The notes beneath the pieces were generated by a model. That model did no database searches and was not told the DNA's origin. It worked only from the letters and a program-made list of their open reading frames with translations. The translations under genes were made by a program, and so were the position numbers. From assembly GCA_036417435.1 (NCBI GenBank), contig CM070910.1, positions 14,449,501 through 14,513,500 of the forward strand: a stretch of DNA of 64,000 bases, in the 5' to 3' direction. Shown here piece after piece: positions 63,454-64,000 of the stretch (position 1 is its first letter; every line of letters starts with the position of its first letter). Origin of the DNA: Inia geoffrensis. Its lineage: Eukaryota; Chordata; Mammalia; Artiodactyla; Iniidae.

Positions 63454-64000
63454 ATGGTAGTAAGTACATACCTACCAATAATTACTTTAAATGTAAATGG
63501 ACTAAATGTTCCAATCAAAAGACATAGAGTAGCTGAATGGATACAAAAATAAGACTCATATATATTCTGCATACAAGAGACTCACTTCAGATCTAGATAC
63601 AGAAACAGACTGAAAGTGAGGGAGTGGGAAAAGTTATTCCACACAGATGAACACACAAAAAAAGCCACAGTAGCAATACTTATATCAGACAAAATAGATT
63701 TTTAAAAAAACTGTAAAAAGGGACAAAGAAAGACATTACATAATGATATAGGGATCAATCCAACAAGAAGATATAACAATTATAAATGTATATGCACCCA
63801 ACACAGAAGCACCTAAACACATAAAGCAAATACTAACACACATAAAGGTAGAAATTGATAACACATAGTAACACCCCAGTTACATCAAAGGACAGATCAT
63901 CCAGACAGAAAATCAATAAGGAAACACTAGCCTGAAATGACACATTAGACCAGATGTACTTAACAGATACATAGAGAGAGATCATTCTATCCAGAAGTAG
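63454..64000 (+). pseudogene. L1-4 ORF2, N-terminal endonuclease part, broken
   Basis: Starts MVVSTYLPIITLNVNGLNVP. TAA at about 63550 follows EWIQK. Further pieces are CIQETHFRS (about 63567), VYAPNTEAP (about 63787) and an altered GDFN region (about 63862). It runs off the window end before the reverse transcriptase. Confidence 0.8.

Larger units (their letters stand above)
61110..64000 (+). mobile_element. 5' half of an older L1, cut by the window end (L1-4)
   Basis: Has a leader with CAAGATGG (61120-61127), ORF1 remnants, a 504-nt inter-ORF spacer and the ORF2 start. The long spacer and its words (GGATACACAAAACAAAAAGATG, GAATGTGTTCCAACTTAAG) match old L1MA-type elements, unlike the 58-nt spacer of L1-1 to L1-3. 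The 3' part lies outside the window. Confidence 0.85.

Overview
The window is mammalian nuclear DNA, almost certainly cetacean. The key evidence is five copies of a tRNA-derived SINE beginning GGGCTTCCCTGGTGG, with a B-box-like GGTTCGTGCCCCGG, plus two older relatives. This is the CHR family of whales, hippos and ruminants, and the young form seen here looks like the one abundant in toothed whales. The abundant L1 elements are of cetartiodactyl type. I found no intact host gene, exon, tRNA, rRNA or CRISPR array. The segment reads as intergenic or deep-intronic DNA made largely of retrotransposons. Family names are by recognition, without a database search.

Layout: 1-11,100 is mostly single-copy or ancient sequence. 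It holds a 206-base pure purine tract (380-585), a solo MaLR LTR with a perfect 5-bp target duplication (6926-7277), MIR, L2 and old L1 pieces. At 11,108-17,040 lies a near-full-length L1 (called L1-1) carrying two later CHR SINEs. At 17,560-19,181 there is a full-length processed pseudogene of the ubiquitin-conjugating enzyme UBE2E1, minus strand, with a 12-bp target duplication, sitting inside an ancient repeat. At 21,120-22,629 there is a 5'-truncated L1 with a 15-bp target duplication. From 22.8 to 30.1 kb there are SINEs, old L1 ends and a distant inverted repeat (24.53/25.99 kb).

At 30,093-35,241 lies L1-2, whose 894-nt ORF1 is spoiled only by nonsense codons, flanked by L1 fragments in permuted order. 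From 35.2 to 45.3 kb there are fragments and single-copy DNA. At 45,334-53,735 there is a nested stack: an old L1 end, split by an old CHR SINE, split in turn by L1-3. L1-3 has a 2.06-kb GC-rich 5' UTR and carries a probable 181-nt 3' transduction. From 53.7 to 61.1 kb there are MIRs, old L1 ends and unassigned DNA. From about 61,110 to the window end runs the 5' half of an older L1 (L1-4) with a long inter-ORF spacer.

There is no operon or pathway here. The biology is retrotransposition: L1 machinery copied itself, the SINEs and the UBE2E1 mRNA. Target-site duplications can be read at many insertions, so their relative order can be reconstructed. The most informative items are the L1-3 transduction and nesting, the UBE2E1 retrocopy, an altered reverse-transcriptase motif (FAED) shared by L1-2 and L1-3, and the permuted L1 arrangement. 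I see no convincing sign of a previously undescribed functional system.
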